From Capniomyces stellatus (Eukaryota; Kickxellomycota; Harpellomycetes; Harpellales; Legeriomycetaceae), in assembly GCA_001661515.1 (NCBI GenBank), contig LUVW01000028.1:78174-142173 (forward strand): DNA of 64,000 nt, read 5' to 3'. The position numbers and the translations under genes were made by a program. Shown here piece after piece: positions 11,429-24,235 of the stretch. Numbering within the stretch: the first letter of the stretch is position 1; every line of letters begins with the position of its first letter. Under the pieces are notes generated by a model that searched no databases, was not told the origin of the DNA, and saw only the letters and a program-made list of their open reading frames with translations.

Positions 11429-12839
11429 TTTTGATTTTGTGTTTTAGGGTTTGGTTTCATATTTATTGTCAATCTTGTTCGTCTGTTTACTCATTTGCTT
11501 ATTTGTTTACAGTTGGATGTTCTTTTAATTTACATCATTGGTACCATTGCAACTAGCCTTGTTTTTGCATAATTAAAAGCAAAAACTGGTTACAAGTATA
11601 AGCTGTTTTTAGCTGACAGCTTTTATTTCTCTTTTTTGTTTATTTCTCTTTATGTTTATTTTCTTTTAACTTTGCTATTTCGACGAGGGTGAGGGAGGGT
11701 TATGGTTGGACTAACAGCAGTTGGTTGTTTTCAATTAGCAAGAGTAAACAGTTTAACGCTAGGTAAGATGGCTGAACGGTGGCTCTGAAACAATCAGCAT
11801 AGGAAATCTTTTGGGAATCGCGGCCATCAACAAAAACGATATAGTCCAAAGAGTTCTCCAAACTGAGTAATAAAATATATCGCAAAGTAGCAGGATTATT
11901 ACCTCAGTTTCTGAAAATCAAATTAAAAGCTATTGTTTCTAAATTTGATATTATAAAAGTAGCAAATTCCAACAACAATAATAAAAATAAGAGAATTCCA
12001 ATAATGAAAAAAAAATGAACTCGAAAAAAAACAAAAAAGGACTTTTTCTCATTAATAATTAAAGCAGTGGCGATTTTTCCAGAAGGTGTGCTTTGTTTTA
12101 ATTCCAAATGACTTGTCCAATGGTTTTTAATTGCGTGTGAATACTTTTAATTTCAACATGAAAAAGAATTCAGTATAATAGTTAGTTTGCCCAATAAGCT
12201 AGAATAATCGAAACATTTGAATATTAAAATTGAAATGAGTTATATTTTTTTACTCTAGCAATGGCCAAAGGGCTCTTCTAATTTAAAAAGGGCAAAGCCT
12301 AAACTATATTGTTAATAATGAGGTCTCCAAACAGAACAATTATGATTGAGGTAATAGGCTTGAGTGTTTAATTATGTTTATAATATTGCAGTCTTATTTA
12401 CATCATATCAAGCTATTGTAACAAAAAATAGCAGTAAATGGGATATCAACAGCGCCAAAGCAAGTTTTAAAAAGTGCCAGTGTTTAATATTTCCTTCTAC
12501 TATTAGCAAAAAAACGTGGGCTTTGCAATAGAGTGCATTAGTGTTGTGTTCGCTTATATGTTGAATAATTCGTGTATTCAGTTTGCGTATTTTATTTGCA
12601 AATGATTTAATGGCATTTATTTTCCAACAATTTTCAGAAAGTTGAAACCCTTGAAAAACCTTGTTTGCTAGTGAAAAAAGTAAAATATAAACAAGTGAAA
12701 TAAAATATAGTAAAGCTCCTTTCATTAACTTCCACAAAGAAATCACTCTTTTATTTTTATTTTCTTAAAAAGTTAAACAAATCAACTTGACCCCCCTCAA
12801 ACGGATATACTCAATCAGCGTAGTTTTTGAAAAAGAAAG
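11429..12839. other. Spacer with minus-strand coding-like fragments
   Basis: AT-rich region between the Zap1-like gene and ERD2. Minus-strand frames at 11700-11885 (reading LENSLDYIVFVDGRDSQK), 12040-12107 (reading STPSGKIATALIINE) and 12408-12746 (reading NAIKSFANKIRKLNTR) have balanced composition. They may be exons or relics of one small gene, but their phases could not be joined and no family is recognised. The final 60 bases are the ERD2 5' flank, including a CCCCCC run at 12791. Confidence 0.35.
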
Positions 12840-14356
12840 ATGAATTTGTTCAGATTGTGTGCTGATCTTCTGCATCTGGCATCTTTTGCCATCCTGATTG
12901 CAAAAATGACCAAAACTAAATCGTGTAGCGGTAAGTATTTGACCATTTATAATGCATGTCTACACACTTTAAGCATAACGAACACATAGCTATACATCCA
13001 CAATAGCATTGGACATACTAGCATTCAATATACTAGCATTGGATATACTGGTATATGTATATTTAGACAAAAGCTAGGTGTACAAATGCTTGTGTGTGCA
13101 TGTTATGGATGGTTTCGACATTTATTTCTGCTCTTGGCTCAAGTAGAGCCCCAAATAAAAAATAAAACCATGTACCAACACCAAAACATATTTGACTTGT
13201 TGATCTTTTTTTATTGTTATACCGAATTTTTAGCATGAATTCTGTTTAACTGTTGAATTGCACTTGGTACATGCATAAATAGGAATTTCAATGAAAACAC
13301 AAGTGCTCTATCTTACAGTATTTGTCGCCAGATACTTGGATCTGTTCTTTAACTTTGTTTCGCTTTATAATTCAGTCATGAAGATTGTTTTTATTTCATC
13401 AACAGCCTATATCATTTACTTGATGCAAAAGCCCATGAAGGCCACATATGATTCCGCCAACGACAACTTCAGAGTAGAGTTCTTGCTTGTAGGAGCTGCA
13501 ATCTTTGCCATGGTATTTCCAGACAAATTTACAGTCATTGGCGTAAGTTTAGCTTTATTATAAAAGCAGTGTTTTTAACAGGTTCTGTGAAATGCCTGTA
13601 ATTTGGGAAGCGTCTGGATTTGTTTTTCTATAGCACTTGCTATACTCTTTATTAAATAGCGCAGTGTGTATTTTTAAGTCGCAGTCAACAAATAAGAGTT
13701 ATGTTATTAACATTCATATATATGTACATATACATTTAGGTGTTGTGGTCATTTTCAATCTACCTTGAAGCGGTTGCAGTTTTCCCACAATTGTTTTTGA
13801 CTCAGCGTACAGGCGAAGCAGATTCAATTACCAGCCACTATATATTTGCATTGGGGGGCTATCGTGCTCTTTACCTTTTAAATTGGGTCTACCGCTACTA
13901 CACAGAGGGTCATGTAGACTATGTAGCCTGGTTAGCAGGACTGGTCCAAACCATTCTTTATGCCGACTTTTTCTACATTTACTTTACAAGGTAAGCCAAC
14001 TCTCAACACTCTGCACAGTGGCCTGTTGGATAAGTGTATCTTATATTTATGAGTTAAATTATTGAACAGGCCGATAGTTGATGCAAAAGTTACAAACTCA
14101 GTTTATTGATTTTCTAACTACCCAGTGTTATTGCTTAAAATTGCCACTTTTTCTTTCCTGATCAGATGATTTTATCTTCAGGAATTTGCGCAATGAAATA
14201 ACAAAACCAGCCCAAATAGAAACACCAAATATTTCATGCATAAATTTCAGCACTACGATTGTGTGTTTTTTCCAACTTCCTATAACTTTATTGCGTACTT
14301 GTGTACTTTTTTTTTGTAGAGTTCTCAAGGGTCAAAGGTTCAAGCTCCCTGTTTAA
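12840..14356 (+). CDS. ERD2: ER lumen protein-retaining receptor (KDEL/HDEL receptor)
   Basis: Four exons: 12840-12930, 13283-13542, 13740-13990 and 14320-14356, with phases 1, 0 and 2 at the junctions. They give 212 residues, the same length as animal KDEL receptors. The protein begins [16 protein letters not shown] and keeps the family signatures [55 protein letters not shown] and YADFFYIY, ending in [11 protein letters not shown]. It is a seven-helix membrane protein that binds escaped ER proteins in the cis-Golgi and returns them in COPI vesicles. The C-terminal Lys/Arg-rich tail fits the known COPI-sorting signal. All junctions are GT-AG. Intron 1 carries a 15-bp triplicated repeat (13005-13049). 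Very confident. Confidence 0.95.
13005..13049 (+). repeat. Three tandem 15-bp units in ERD2 intron 1
   Basis: Units at 13005-13019, 13020-13034 and 13035-13049 follow the pattern AGCATTSRAYATACT with two to four mismatches. They lie wholly inside the first ERD2 intron. Confidence 0.85.
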
Positions 14357-15492
14357 GCCTACAACAAGAGGAAGCTATGGTGACTTCAAAGTTGAAAAAA
14401 AATGAGGAAGATTCTGCCTACATTTTTGCTTTTAGCAATCATCACTTGTTTAGTTTTTTATTTTCTTGCTTATACTTTACCTTTCAACAGTCAAAATTTA
14501 TTAATCTAAAAAACAATCACTCAAATGATGTCAAATGTACAGATTGTTTCATTTGGTACATCTTCTTTACCTTTTTTTACCCAAAAAAAGTTGCAGACTA
14601 GTTAAAGCCAATTATACTGTTACCACAATCTCGCGTTGTGCTTGTACTTTCCTTTCCTTTCCATTATTTTATTTTATTTTATTTTCGAGCCCAAGTAGTA
14701 AAAGATCAAAGTTGGTCCAACTTTGTCCGTTTAGCGTACTGGTTACGCCAAGATAAGGGTTTGTATGGCTTGTTTGGAGGATTAATTGGCAAAGTTAATA
14801 TTAGGCCTAACACTCAGCTCAGACTCCTTGCGAAGGTGGTTGGTGACTGTGTGGTGAATGGTACTTTTAAACGCGAATTTAACACAGTTCATTTATTCAC
14901 ATTATTTTTCTTGTCTTGACTCAGCTTTTATAAAGGTTCGACCGAGTTCAATGAATTCAGTTATGTACAGTAAAAAAGAAATGTTCAATGGTGGTATGGT
15001 GGTATGGTGGAGTATACTTTCCGCTTAGTTGGTGTTTCTAATTAGTTTAACCGAGGTAGAAAAAACAATAATCAAAAGAACCAATTATATACACGATATT
15101 TAATCACAAATTTAACAAAGGAGCAGAATGTGTTTATTTCGACCAAGACTCGAGTAATAAGATACAAAAAAGGACACGTTAAAATTACCTACGATTTTGT
15201 TTTAAATTTGCTGTTTTAGTATTTTTCCAAAAGGGAAAAAAAAACATTTTATTGAAATTGTATTTAGCTTACTTTCACAGCTTTTGTTGTTGTTTTATTA
15301 TTATCTAAAAAGCAGCGCAGTTTTACAGAGTAAATATTCTAATCCTAAATAGATCCAATAAATATAGAAGCGTTGTTGCCTTTCTATTCAACAGACAGAC
15401 ACCAAGCCCGCAAGGGGTGTATTGCTTAATTATTATTATTATAGAAGTCAAACGCAGTAGAATTTTAGAGAACCAAGCATAAACACCAGGCA
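14357..15492. other. ERD2-THP3 spacer
   Basis: About 1.1 kb between two rightward genes. It contains one orphan coding-like stretch (14690-14918, listed separately). From about 14940 to 15492 it is AT-rich with TATA-like and CCAAT-poor sequence, presumably the promoter and leader of the THP3-like gene. No tRNA structure could be supported. Confidence 0.5.
14690..14918 (+). other. Orphan exon-like stretch, weak mitochondrial-carrier resemblance
   Basis: An open frame on the plus strand preceded by a pyrimidine-rich stretch and AG acceptors (near 14696). It reads VVKDQSWSNFVRLAYWLRQD and then KGLYGLFGGLIGK, ending with VVGDCVVNGTFKREFN before a stop at 14917. The pattern W..F......(x)..GLYGLF.GL resembles the loop of mitochondrial carrier or MTCH-type proteins, where a bulky residue run precedes G-x-x-G-L-F-x-G-L. 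No other exon of such a gene was found nearby, so this may be a relic or chance. Low confidence. Confidence 0.25.
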
Positions 15493-18400
15493 ATGAAGAA
15501 GACAAAAACCAAGTCAAGAGCTAAAAAGTCGAAGATTTCAAATCCGTTTGGATTGGAGGAAATCGAATCTGAAACCCGGATAATCCAAAACGACCAGAAT
15601 CAAACCGAAGCTCAAAGCGCCACGATGGCAGGGCCGAATTCGCAAAAAGCGGCAGGAGCGACAAATGCCATCAATGCAGGCGGTGCTAGCCAGAGCGAAT
15701 GGTCTAATTACTATGCTTCACAACCAAATGATGCATCAATGATTCCCCAGTATGACCAAAGCAATAGGCAGGATCCAAGCAGTAACAATAATGAGCCGGA
15801 CATTCAGCACCAAAATGATGGCCAATGGTACGCTAATAGCAGTGGGAATAGCAATTCAGACATCAATGCGTACGCTAATTATCAATATAACCAGCAGATA
15901 CAGCCTCCTCCATTCCCACCGCCGCTTCCACCAAGCCATTTGCCACCACATCCGCCACCACATCCACCGCCACCACATCTGCCACCACCACCAGGCCATT
16001 TCCCACACCAATTTCCACCTCATTTACCACCACCTCCACCAATACCAATTCAAAACCAGATCCACAATCAGGATCCAAATTACAACTACAACTACAACAA
16101 CAACAACAACAATCACAACTACAACTACAACTATGGATATGAGTACGACTACAACAACCAAAACTACAACAACCAGGATTATAGTAGCCAAAACTATAAC
16201 AGCACTGGGTATATAAACGCAAATCTACCACCACCGCCACCACCATTACCAAGCAACGAGTTTGTCCCACCACCACCACCAATGCATAGTTTGTCAACAC
16301 AACCCCAAACACAGACATCTTTAAGTAGTCAGTACCAGACAAGTGGAAATGAAAAAATTCCGCCTTGGAGATCAAAAACGGTGGCAGAGAAATCAACAGG
16401 CGGCAGTTTCAGCAAGACAGAAACCAAGTATAAGTCAGCTGGAGGTGAAAAACCGAGCAGCAAGTGGGATATTCATAGCAAAGTTACAGGAGAAAGCAGT
16501 GTTTTAGGAGGGCCCAAATTCAAGCCTTCTTATACTGCGGTGACACCGAGGAAAGTCATTTCGAACAAGTATAGTGCTGTTGGTAGTAGCATACTTGAAA
16601 GAGTTTCAGAAAAGCGGAATGTTTCAGACATCTCTGATTTATCGTAAGTTGCTTATTAAATGAGTATGGAGGAATTGATTTGTTTATTCTGCTTTGGAGT
16701 TTGTAGACACACTCAGAGCCGATTATATGTATAATTATATATAAATACATATTTACATAGCAGCAGTTCGAAAAGCGAGGACAGCAGCATTGATGACCAA
16801 CTAGAGTGGCCTGAAAGCCTAAAGTATGCTACTTCAACCTACTAATCTTGTAGTTATGTTATTCCTGGTTGTTATAATATTGAAGCACCGATTGGCTAAC
16901 TTACTAACCGATTGACTGGTTGAACTTTATAGAAACTATGTTTTAAGGGCTTTCAAGTCTTGCTCAGCAGCAGCAAGGCCTAAAGTCGAAGTCCAACTGA
17001 AGCAGATTATAGCCTCTGCAGTTTCAAACAAGAAGCTGAGGATGATGGACTGGGAAACCCGAGAGCTGCCAAAGTAAGATGGCTGACAATAGTCATCAGC
17101 ATGTTTAAGGAAACAATTAAAATTATTATACAGTCGAACTAGTGTTGGTAGAAACATAATATATGGCCAATTGTTGTTGCTAAATAGGGCGTGTGATTTG
17201 GATGGCGATAAAAATAAGGTACCATCGTACGACGCAAACAAGTACAAATCAGCAAATGGTCAAGCTGGTTTTTTAGGGGATCAGTATAAAGGCGTTGGGA
17301 AAGGGAAGATTGCGCAGGCAGAGTATAATGGCGGAATCACTGGAAGAGATGCCGACGAGCTGAAGCAACAAAGACTCATGCGATTTGAAAACGACAGGAA
17401 CAAGAAGGTTGTTCCCAACTTTGAGTACTCTATGGCAGCCGATATAGCAACCAGTGGGTCTAAGCTTGTTAATGAGGTAAAAACAACATATTATATGCAT
17501 ATCTGCTTTTAAATATCACTGGTAAATATGAAAAAAAAAGCAAAGAATTAACGCAGTTGACGTGATGAATATAAACACGTGATTAGGGCGTAAGGAATTG
17601 GGATAAGGACACCATTTTAGGGACCAGTACGAATCTGGAAAAAAGATATTTGCGGTTGACATCTGTAAGTTTATATTGACTGAGCAAATTGTTTTTATTG
17701 ACTGAACACATTGTTTTTTTATTATAGTTTTCGGACATGCAGTGTGGGGCTCAACACAGTATTTGTATATTTACTTAGGCGCCTGACTCATCCACTGTTA
17801 GACCTTTACCTGTGTTGCGCGAGTCAATGGCATTGATGGTGCAGAAGTGGAGTGAGGATACAAAGTATACTTATATCTGTGATCAGTTCAAGTCCATTCG
17901 GCAGGATTTAACAGTAAGTGGCCAGCTTTTATCAATTGTTATACAAATTTATAATCGGATCAGTTATGAAGAAAAAAAAAACGAAACTTGTATTGTGTAG
18001 CTAATGACGGACCTGCGTTTTCGTGTTTAGGTGCAAAGGATATCAAACGAGTTTACTGTCCAGGTTTACGAAACCCATGCCAGGATTGCACTTGAAGCCG
18101 TAAGTTTCATTAATAACCAATATAAACACTAAAACACAGATAAAAATGACATGCAAAGCTTGATTACTGATTCGAGTTACGTTACTAGCTGCGCTGTGAT
18201 TTAATTTTTGGTAGTTCTTTACTAACTGATTCACTTATTTCATTTTTTGAATTGACTGTTTTAGGATGACTTGGGGGAGTATAACCAGTGTCAAACTCAA
18301 TTAAAACAGCTGTATTCGCTGGGGATTCCCGGAAATACAATGGAATTCTTTGCTTATCGAATACTATACTTTATATTCACAAGAAATGAAGGAGGTAAGT

Positions 18401-19300
18401 GTTGACAGGTTTTGCATTGGTGTAGCTAGCGGATTATTACTGTTTTATTATTATTATATATATATTTTTTAAAAAAAATGCCACAAATTAAAAAAAAATT
18501 GACAAGAAGTTTAATTGGCTAATTTTAATCTTATGTATTTGTGACTCTGTGTATTTTTAATTCTAAGATATTAACGCAACATTGTCGCAAATGACTGAAG
18601 CACAGAAGGCAAATGGCTTTGTTAAACACGCGTTGAATGTCAGGTCATCAATAGCCACTAGCAACTATTACAGACTGTTCAGGTTGTATAAAGAGGCACC
18701 GAATCTGGGGTCAAAGCTGATGTGTCATTTTGTTGATAGGGAAAGATGCTCGGCCTTGCGGACAATAACAAAAGCGTAAGTATAGGCATAGATAGAAGAA
18801 CAAACATTCGCCAAAGTGCTATGTTAATTGTTGGTGTCGAAAAAAAAAAAAACTATTCTTATTAGATCTTTTTGCTGTAACTAATACTATTCTCAAAATG
18901 AAAAAAAAATAATAGTTATCGGCCAAGCGTGACTTTAAATTTAATCAAAGCTGAGCTGTCCTTTGATTCATTAAAAGAAACAGAAGAGTATCTGCTGGGG
19001 CTTGGAGTAAACATAACACTGGCTGCTAAACAAGAGCGCGACAGTTCAGGAAACAGTGGTTATGGCTCGACTAGCGATAAGGCGTTTTTAGATTTAGACC
19101 AGTACTCTAATTCCTCAGTAACAAAAAACAAAGGCGGTGCTGAAAAGAATAAGTCAGGCAAAGGTAAAAGGGCAAGCCGAGGCAACATGGCAGACAAGAG
19201 ATTGGAAGGGGCTTACCTTGATTGTAAATCGGCGTTTCCAATAATATCGGTGGCGATAGCAAAGTATGGAAAGGTTGATATTAAAGGGCAGGTAGTTTAG
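15493..19300 (+). CDS. THP3: THP3/LENG8-like SAC3/GANP-domain protein
   Basis: Ten exons: 15493-16643, 16761-16823, 16933-17073, 17188-17476, 17587-17664, 17779-17913, 18031-18099, 18265-18394, 18568-18775 and 18916-19300. All introns are GT-AG and phases agree, giving 882 residues. The C-terminal third is a SAC3/GANP (PCI-related) domain close to LENG8 and yeast Thp3, with [60 protein letters not shown] and ADRER-like [11 protein letters not shown] blocks (about residues 560-800). The family acts in transcription elongation and mRNP or splicing-linked RNA processing in the nucleus. The N-terminal 380 residues are disordered: Pro-rich runs, an Asn/Tyr tract at about residues 195-245 and a Ser-rich part. 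An earlier ATG at 15625 is possible as start, but 15493 opens a basic segment, [13 protein letters not shown]. The exact exon 5 acceptor was chosen to keep the conserved [14 protein letters not shown] block in frame. Confidence 0.88.
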
Positions 19301-20163
19301 ATTGGAGGGAGGATTTGATGCTGGCCATGGTATTGATGCGATTTGTTGGGCAGTTGTCAAAGTCACTGTTTCCTTACGTGTGTATGTATGCGTTTTATTA
19401 GTTTTTTTTTTCTTTCCTTTTTTAAATTATCTTGTCAAGTTTGCCTTTTGTTTTTTTTTAAAAAAAACTATTCCATAGAGATTTAATGAGAGATCATTAT
19501 TGCCAAAGCAACGCAAACTTGGTACAAACGACGACTCTGAATATATGTTAATTTATTTTGCGAGATATATATCTTACTTTTATTATAATTTACTTTTCTT
19601 TGAATTGCAGGAGGGATTACTGGTTTATTGTAAGCAAAAGATGTCGAATCAAAGTGGGACTGGAGTTGGTTTTTATTGGTTTTGAATCGAATCAATCAAG
19701 TCTTTTCGTGGCACCAGTTCCAATTATAATTCATGATTTATTATTATTATTATTGAAATTCAATTTATGATGATTTCATAATCCAAAAATTACAAGAAAT
19801 CAGAAAATTTAATAACTATTAGCAAAAAAGCAACGGAAATAAATCAAATAACCTGAATTTGGCTCGAATCAATTACTGGTAGTTAAAGAAATAAATAAAC
19901 AAGCAAAATTATCAACTATTGTTTACTGAAATCGAACAAGAGATTTTTTTTGGTTTAATAGCACAATGATTGTAATAGAATTTTGAATTCACTTTGCTAA
20001 TGACAATTCATTAAATTTAATACAATATAACGATACTTTGGTAGTTTTTGGACAAACGACCACATTTAGCTGGAACCCAACATTTTTGTACAAATATAGA
20101 TATTGTTCCTTAAGCAGGTTACTGAGCGAGCAATCTGCGTTGGCTTGGAGATTTGGGTAGAGA
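19301..20163. other. THP3-MRE11 spacer
   Basis: AT-rich sequence holding the 3' flank of the THP3-like gene and the 5' flank of MRE11. A TTA/TTAT run lies at 19735-19755. No gene, repeat family or RNA recognised. Confidence 0.6.
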
Positions 20164-23100
20164 ATGAAGAAAGAAATTGAAAGTGAACATGAATCAGAAG
20201 ACTTGGCCGATTCTCAGGAAGAGTACATTGATGAATTGAGAATACTGGTGGCTACAGACAATCATTTAGGGTATTTGGAGAAAGATCCCATCAGGGGGCA
20301 GGATTCGTTTTATGTATTCGAGGAGATATTGCAGCATGCGATAGACCAAAATGTATAAAGTAACATTATTTGAAATGATAAAGTAAAAAAAAGTTAAATA
20401 CAGGAGCTCTGCTAAAATTTAAAGAATGTAAAAGTTGGAACTAAAAGATTGGAATTACTATTAATTAAAAAAATGAAATAGGCAGATTTTATGTTGTTGG
20501 GGGGTGATTTGTTTCATGTAAATCAACCAAGTAGGAACTGCATGTATAAAACCATGGACATGTTTAGAAAGTATTGCTTTAACGACAAGCCAAATCGAGT
20601 GCGGTATCTGAGCGATGCAAAAGTCAATTTCGGTTCAAAGTAATATGGATATTTAATTACGCTTTGCATTTATAACCCGAGATTGTTTATTTTTATTGGA
20701 GCAGCAAAGCAAACTATTTCAATAAAAAGAAACAGAGTAATATAAGAAAGAATAAACAGAATGAAGGTAATGAGAAGAAAAACGTTAATTTAGGAGGGTT
20801 TTGATGAATGTAAACTTTGATAGGTTTCCAACAGTAAATTATGAGGATCCAAATATAAATGTTGGATTACCGGTGTACCTAATGCACGGAAATCACGATG
20901 ATCCAAGCGGTGACGGGAGTTTGTCGGCGGTGGATTTGCTATCAGTGTCAGGGCTAGTCAACTATTTTGGAAAATCAGCAAACATTGATGAGATAAAAGT
21001 GGAGCCAATTCTTTTGTCGAAGGGAAGTACCAAGCTGGCAATTTATGGGATAGGGAGTATAAGAGATGAGCGGTTGTACCGAACCTTTGCTAATAAGAAA
21101 GTAGAGATGGTAAGACCAGATATAGGGCAGGTTGACGACTGGTTTAATATAATGGTGATTCACCAGAACAGAACACCGCACGGAAAGACGAATTTTATCC
21201 CAGAGGCATTTCTAGAGGGTTTTTTGGATTTAGTTATCTGGGGCCATGAACACGAGTGTTTGATTGAGCCTGAGCCAAACCAGGTGAAAAAGTTTTTTGT
21301 TTCGCAGCCCGGATCTTCGGTTGCAACGTCACTGTCACAGGGGGAAACGATTAAAAAGTAAAATAATAATAATATAGAATAGAATAAAACAAAGAATAAA
21401 TAAATGTAGATGCAGTAGTTTAGATGGCAATATAGAGTTGGTGGGATGAATTAGAAAGGGCCAGTGTGTGCAGTTTTATTATTATTATTATTATTTATTT
21501 ATTCTTGTGGTAACAGTTGGACTTGATTTGAATTGGAATTAGACATATAGCGTTGTTGAGGGTTAAGGGAAAGCAGTTCAAAATGGAGAAGATTAGGTTG
21601 CAGAATGTGCGACCGTTTGTTATGGCAGACGTTGTGCTGTCAAAGGTGCCTAGACTAAAGAGGTTTAGTTCAGAGGACCAGATAGGAGAGTATTTGGGGG
21701 AGATAGTGGAGGAACTGATAGCGGAGGCAGAGCAAAAGTACGCGGACCAGATACGGGACGGAAGCAAGAAAATCACAAACTTTCTGGGGGAATCACCGCT
21801 GCCACTGATTCGGGTGCGAGTTGAGTATAGTGGGGGATTTGAGCCATTTTACCCACATCGGTTTGGGTTGAAATTTAGCGAGCGGGTAGCAAATCCAAGA
21901 GATATTCTTCATTTCTACAAAAAAAGAGACTATTCACAACTGAATCTAACCAACAATAAGACTGATCCCAACGCTAAAAACACAGCCAGTGGTTTAGCTG
22001 GTGCTCAAACAGACAGTGTTCCTGCTCTCGAGGGTAGTGATGTTGGGTCAATGGTCGAGTCGTTTATCAAGGCAGACGATTTGAACTTACTAGTCGACCT
22101 TGAACTAAACGAGGCAGTTCGCCAGTTTGTTGATAAGGGCGACAACAACGCAATTTCTCAGTTTTTGAACAAGGCATTGGGTGAAATCAACGATTCTGTC
22201 AAGCAAGCAAACAAGTTGCACAAAATCGATAATTTGGAGTCTATCAAATCAAAGGTAAACCAAGAGCACCAACGGTACAAACAGTACACATATTGCAAAT
22301 GATACAAACGGTACAAACAGTGTAAACGGTACAAATAGTACAGTTGCTATTGTTGGTTGCACATTATTTATTTAAATGTTATTACCAAGCTAGTCTTGTG
22401 TAATCAAGTTTAATATTTGTTAATCTAATTAAATTTAACTTGATTTGATTTGATTTGTGTGTGTGTTTGTGTACAATAGTTGTATAACGTTCAACAGATT
22501 CGAAGATCAAGAGCAATAGGACTGTACGGCGATCCAAATGCCAAAACCAACACCAATTCAAAAACTAACTCAAAAACCGACTGTAATGAAGGTACAGATA
22601 GTAGCTTGATTTCAAAGTCAAGTAGTGTAGGGTTGGGGGGAAACGGACGTGGGGACAGTGTTGGTAGTGTAGATCTAGAAGAAAGAAAGCCTTTACATAA
22701 AGTGGATGGCAGACAAACAAAGGGCGGCCAAAAGTGGCTGGAAACAAAACCCAACGAAATAGATGATCAGGATCTAGAAGTGGGTATAAGTTTAGGAGGT
22801 AATAGCCATTACTTGGCCAGAAACAATAATGCAAACAACAGTTATAGCAACAGTAATAGCAATAGCAACAGTAATAGCGACAGTGATGATGAGTTTAATG
22901 ATTCGGTTTTCCCAACGACCAAATCAACAAAGCCAAGAACCACAAAGGCTGCCGCAAAACCTCAACCAGCCACCACCAAGGCAGGCACAAGACCAAAGGC
23001 AGGAAATACCAAGACCACATCGCGTGGAAACTCAAAGAGGACAAAGAACGGTGAGGTTGAGTCTGACTCCCAAAACGATTCCGAGCTGAGTGGAGACAAT

Positions 23101-23748
23101 GGACGCAGCTACAAGCACAGGGGCGGTGCTTTGATTAAGAGCGAAGCTTCAACCAAAAAGGTAAAAATCGAAGGCGGAGTGTCAAGGCCTACAAGAAACT
23201 CAAGAACCAAACCCAACCCAGCACACATTGAGATAGACAGCAGCGACGATGGCGGCAGTAGAAATAGGAAGGGTAAAGGGCCAATTAAAAGCAAGACTGA
23301 GACCACAAATTCAGCTCGTGGCCATGACGAATCCGATTTGGGGTCAAGTCACGTGGACGATTCTGACCTTGAAGAGTTCAATGTTCATAGTATTGACGAG
23401 GATAGCGAGTATGAAAACAGCAGCCGTGCCACCCAAAAAAGAGTTTCATCACCAAGAAAAAAGTCTGGTCAAAGCAATTCTGGAAATCTAAGCTTGAACA
23501 AGGAACTAACGCAAATCAATGTTCCTAAACCTGCGACAAAGCGTTCAAGCACAAGATCTGCTGCTGGCTCAAGCAAAACTTCAACTCAGCAAAAATTGAC
23601 CTTCACGAGGGGTGGCTCTAACCAGAATAGCAGCAGTCAGCTTGTCAGCTCTCCACGCTCAAATGCCAACGTTTTGGCCCATTCTGATGATAGCGAAGAT
23701 GAACCTAATTCTTTTGCTGCGTTTAATATTTCCAAGTTTAGAAGGTAG
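20164..23748 (+). CDS. MRE11: Mre11 double-strand break repair nuclease
   Basis: Five exons: 20164-20352, 20482-20639, 20824-21357, 21543-22254 and 22480-23748, all GT-AG, 953 residues. All metallophosphoesterase motifs are visible: D32-N-H34, G-G-D72-LFH, G-N139-H140-D, H229 in VIHQNR, and GH257EH259E, followed by SQPGSSVATSL. The Mre11 DNA-binding cap follows (KKHIALLRVKGKQF, FEPFYPHRFGLKFSERVANP). In the MRN complex with Rad50 and Nbs1 it senses and trims double-strand breaks in the nucleus. The last exon codes a 420-residue Ser/Asn/Lys-rich tail with a short SNSNSN run and many SD/SE acidic clusters, typical of the poorly conserved Mre11 C-terminus. The acceptors of exons 3 and 4 were set by matching VNFGSKFPTVNYEDPN and TIKKHIALLRV. 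Both alternatives hit stops. Confidence 0.95.
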
Positions 23749-24235
23749 ATTTGGTTTTGGTTTCTTTCTTTTTTTCTTTCTTTACCGCCTCAATAGTCTG
23801 GTTCCTTTTATATACATAATACTATACATTATGGCTTATTAGTCCTAGAAATAAACTCAAGGTGAATTAACCACATCTATTATGTCTAACACTTTTGTTG
23901 TTTACTGACTCCATAATGCCTGAATATATAAATCACACAAAGGTTCTTAACCCCCCGTTTTTTCTTTTTTCTTTATTTCTTTTATTTTTCAGTAGCCTTT
24001 TTTTTTTCTACTTTTAAATCAAAATTAAAACTGCAACTGATTGATTTAATCGATTTGATTGAAATCTATTCAATCATGATAAAGATCGATTTTTTTTTCT
24101 TCTTTTTTTTTCTCCTGCTTATTTGTTTTATTTACCCTTTGTTTGAATCATAATTAACGGGGGAGGTACTGATTGATAAGTCTTTATTATCATCACCCTT
24201 GATTGCTTTAATTTTCAAACCCGAGTACTATAAAC
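23749..24235. other. MRE11 to Mgr3-like spacer
   Basis: About 490 bases, T-rich with several poly-T runs (for example 24001-24008 and 24089-24112), holding the MRE11 3' end and the next gene's promoter. Nothing else seen. Confidence 0.6.

Noticed and set aside
14715..14760. tRNA-like D-arm (TAGCGTACTGGTTACGCC) and B-box-like GGTTCGACC at 14933
   Set aside because: No anticodon arm, no T stem pairing and the two elements are about 200 bases apart; the first also lies inside a plausible coding stretch.
15752..16216. Plus-strand His/Thr-rich frame and minus-strand Val/Cys-rich frame over the THP3 N-terminus
   Set aside because: Both are frame shadows of the Pro and Asn/Tyr repeats.
20701..20805. 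MRE11 exon beginning at 20706 (NKANYFNKKKQ)
   Set aside because: It runs into TGA; the acceptor at 20823 restores VNFGSKFPTVNYEDPN, the conserved Mre11 segment.
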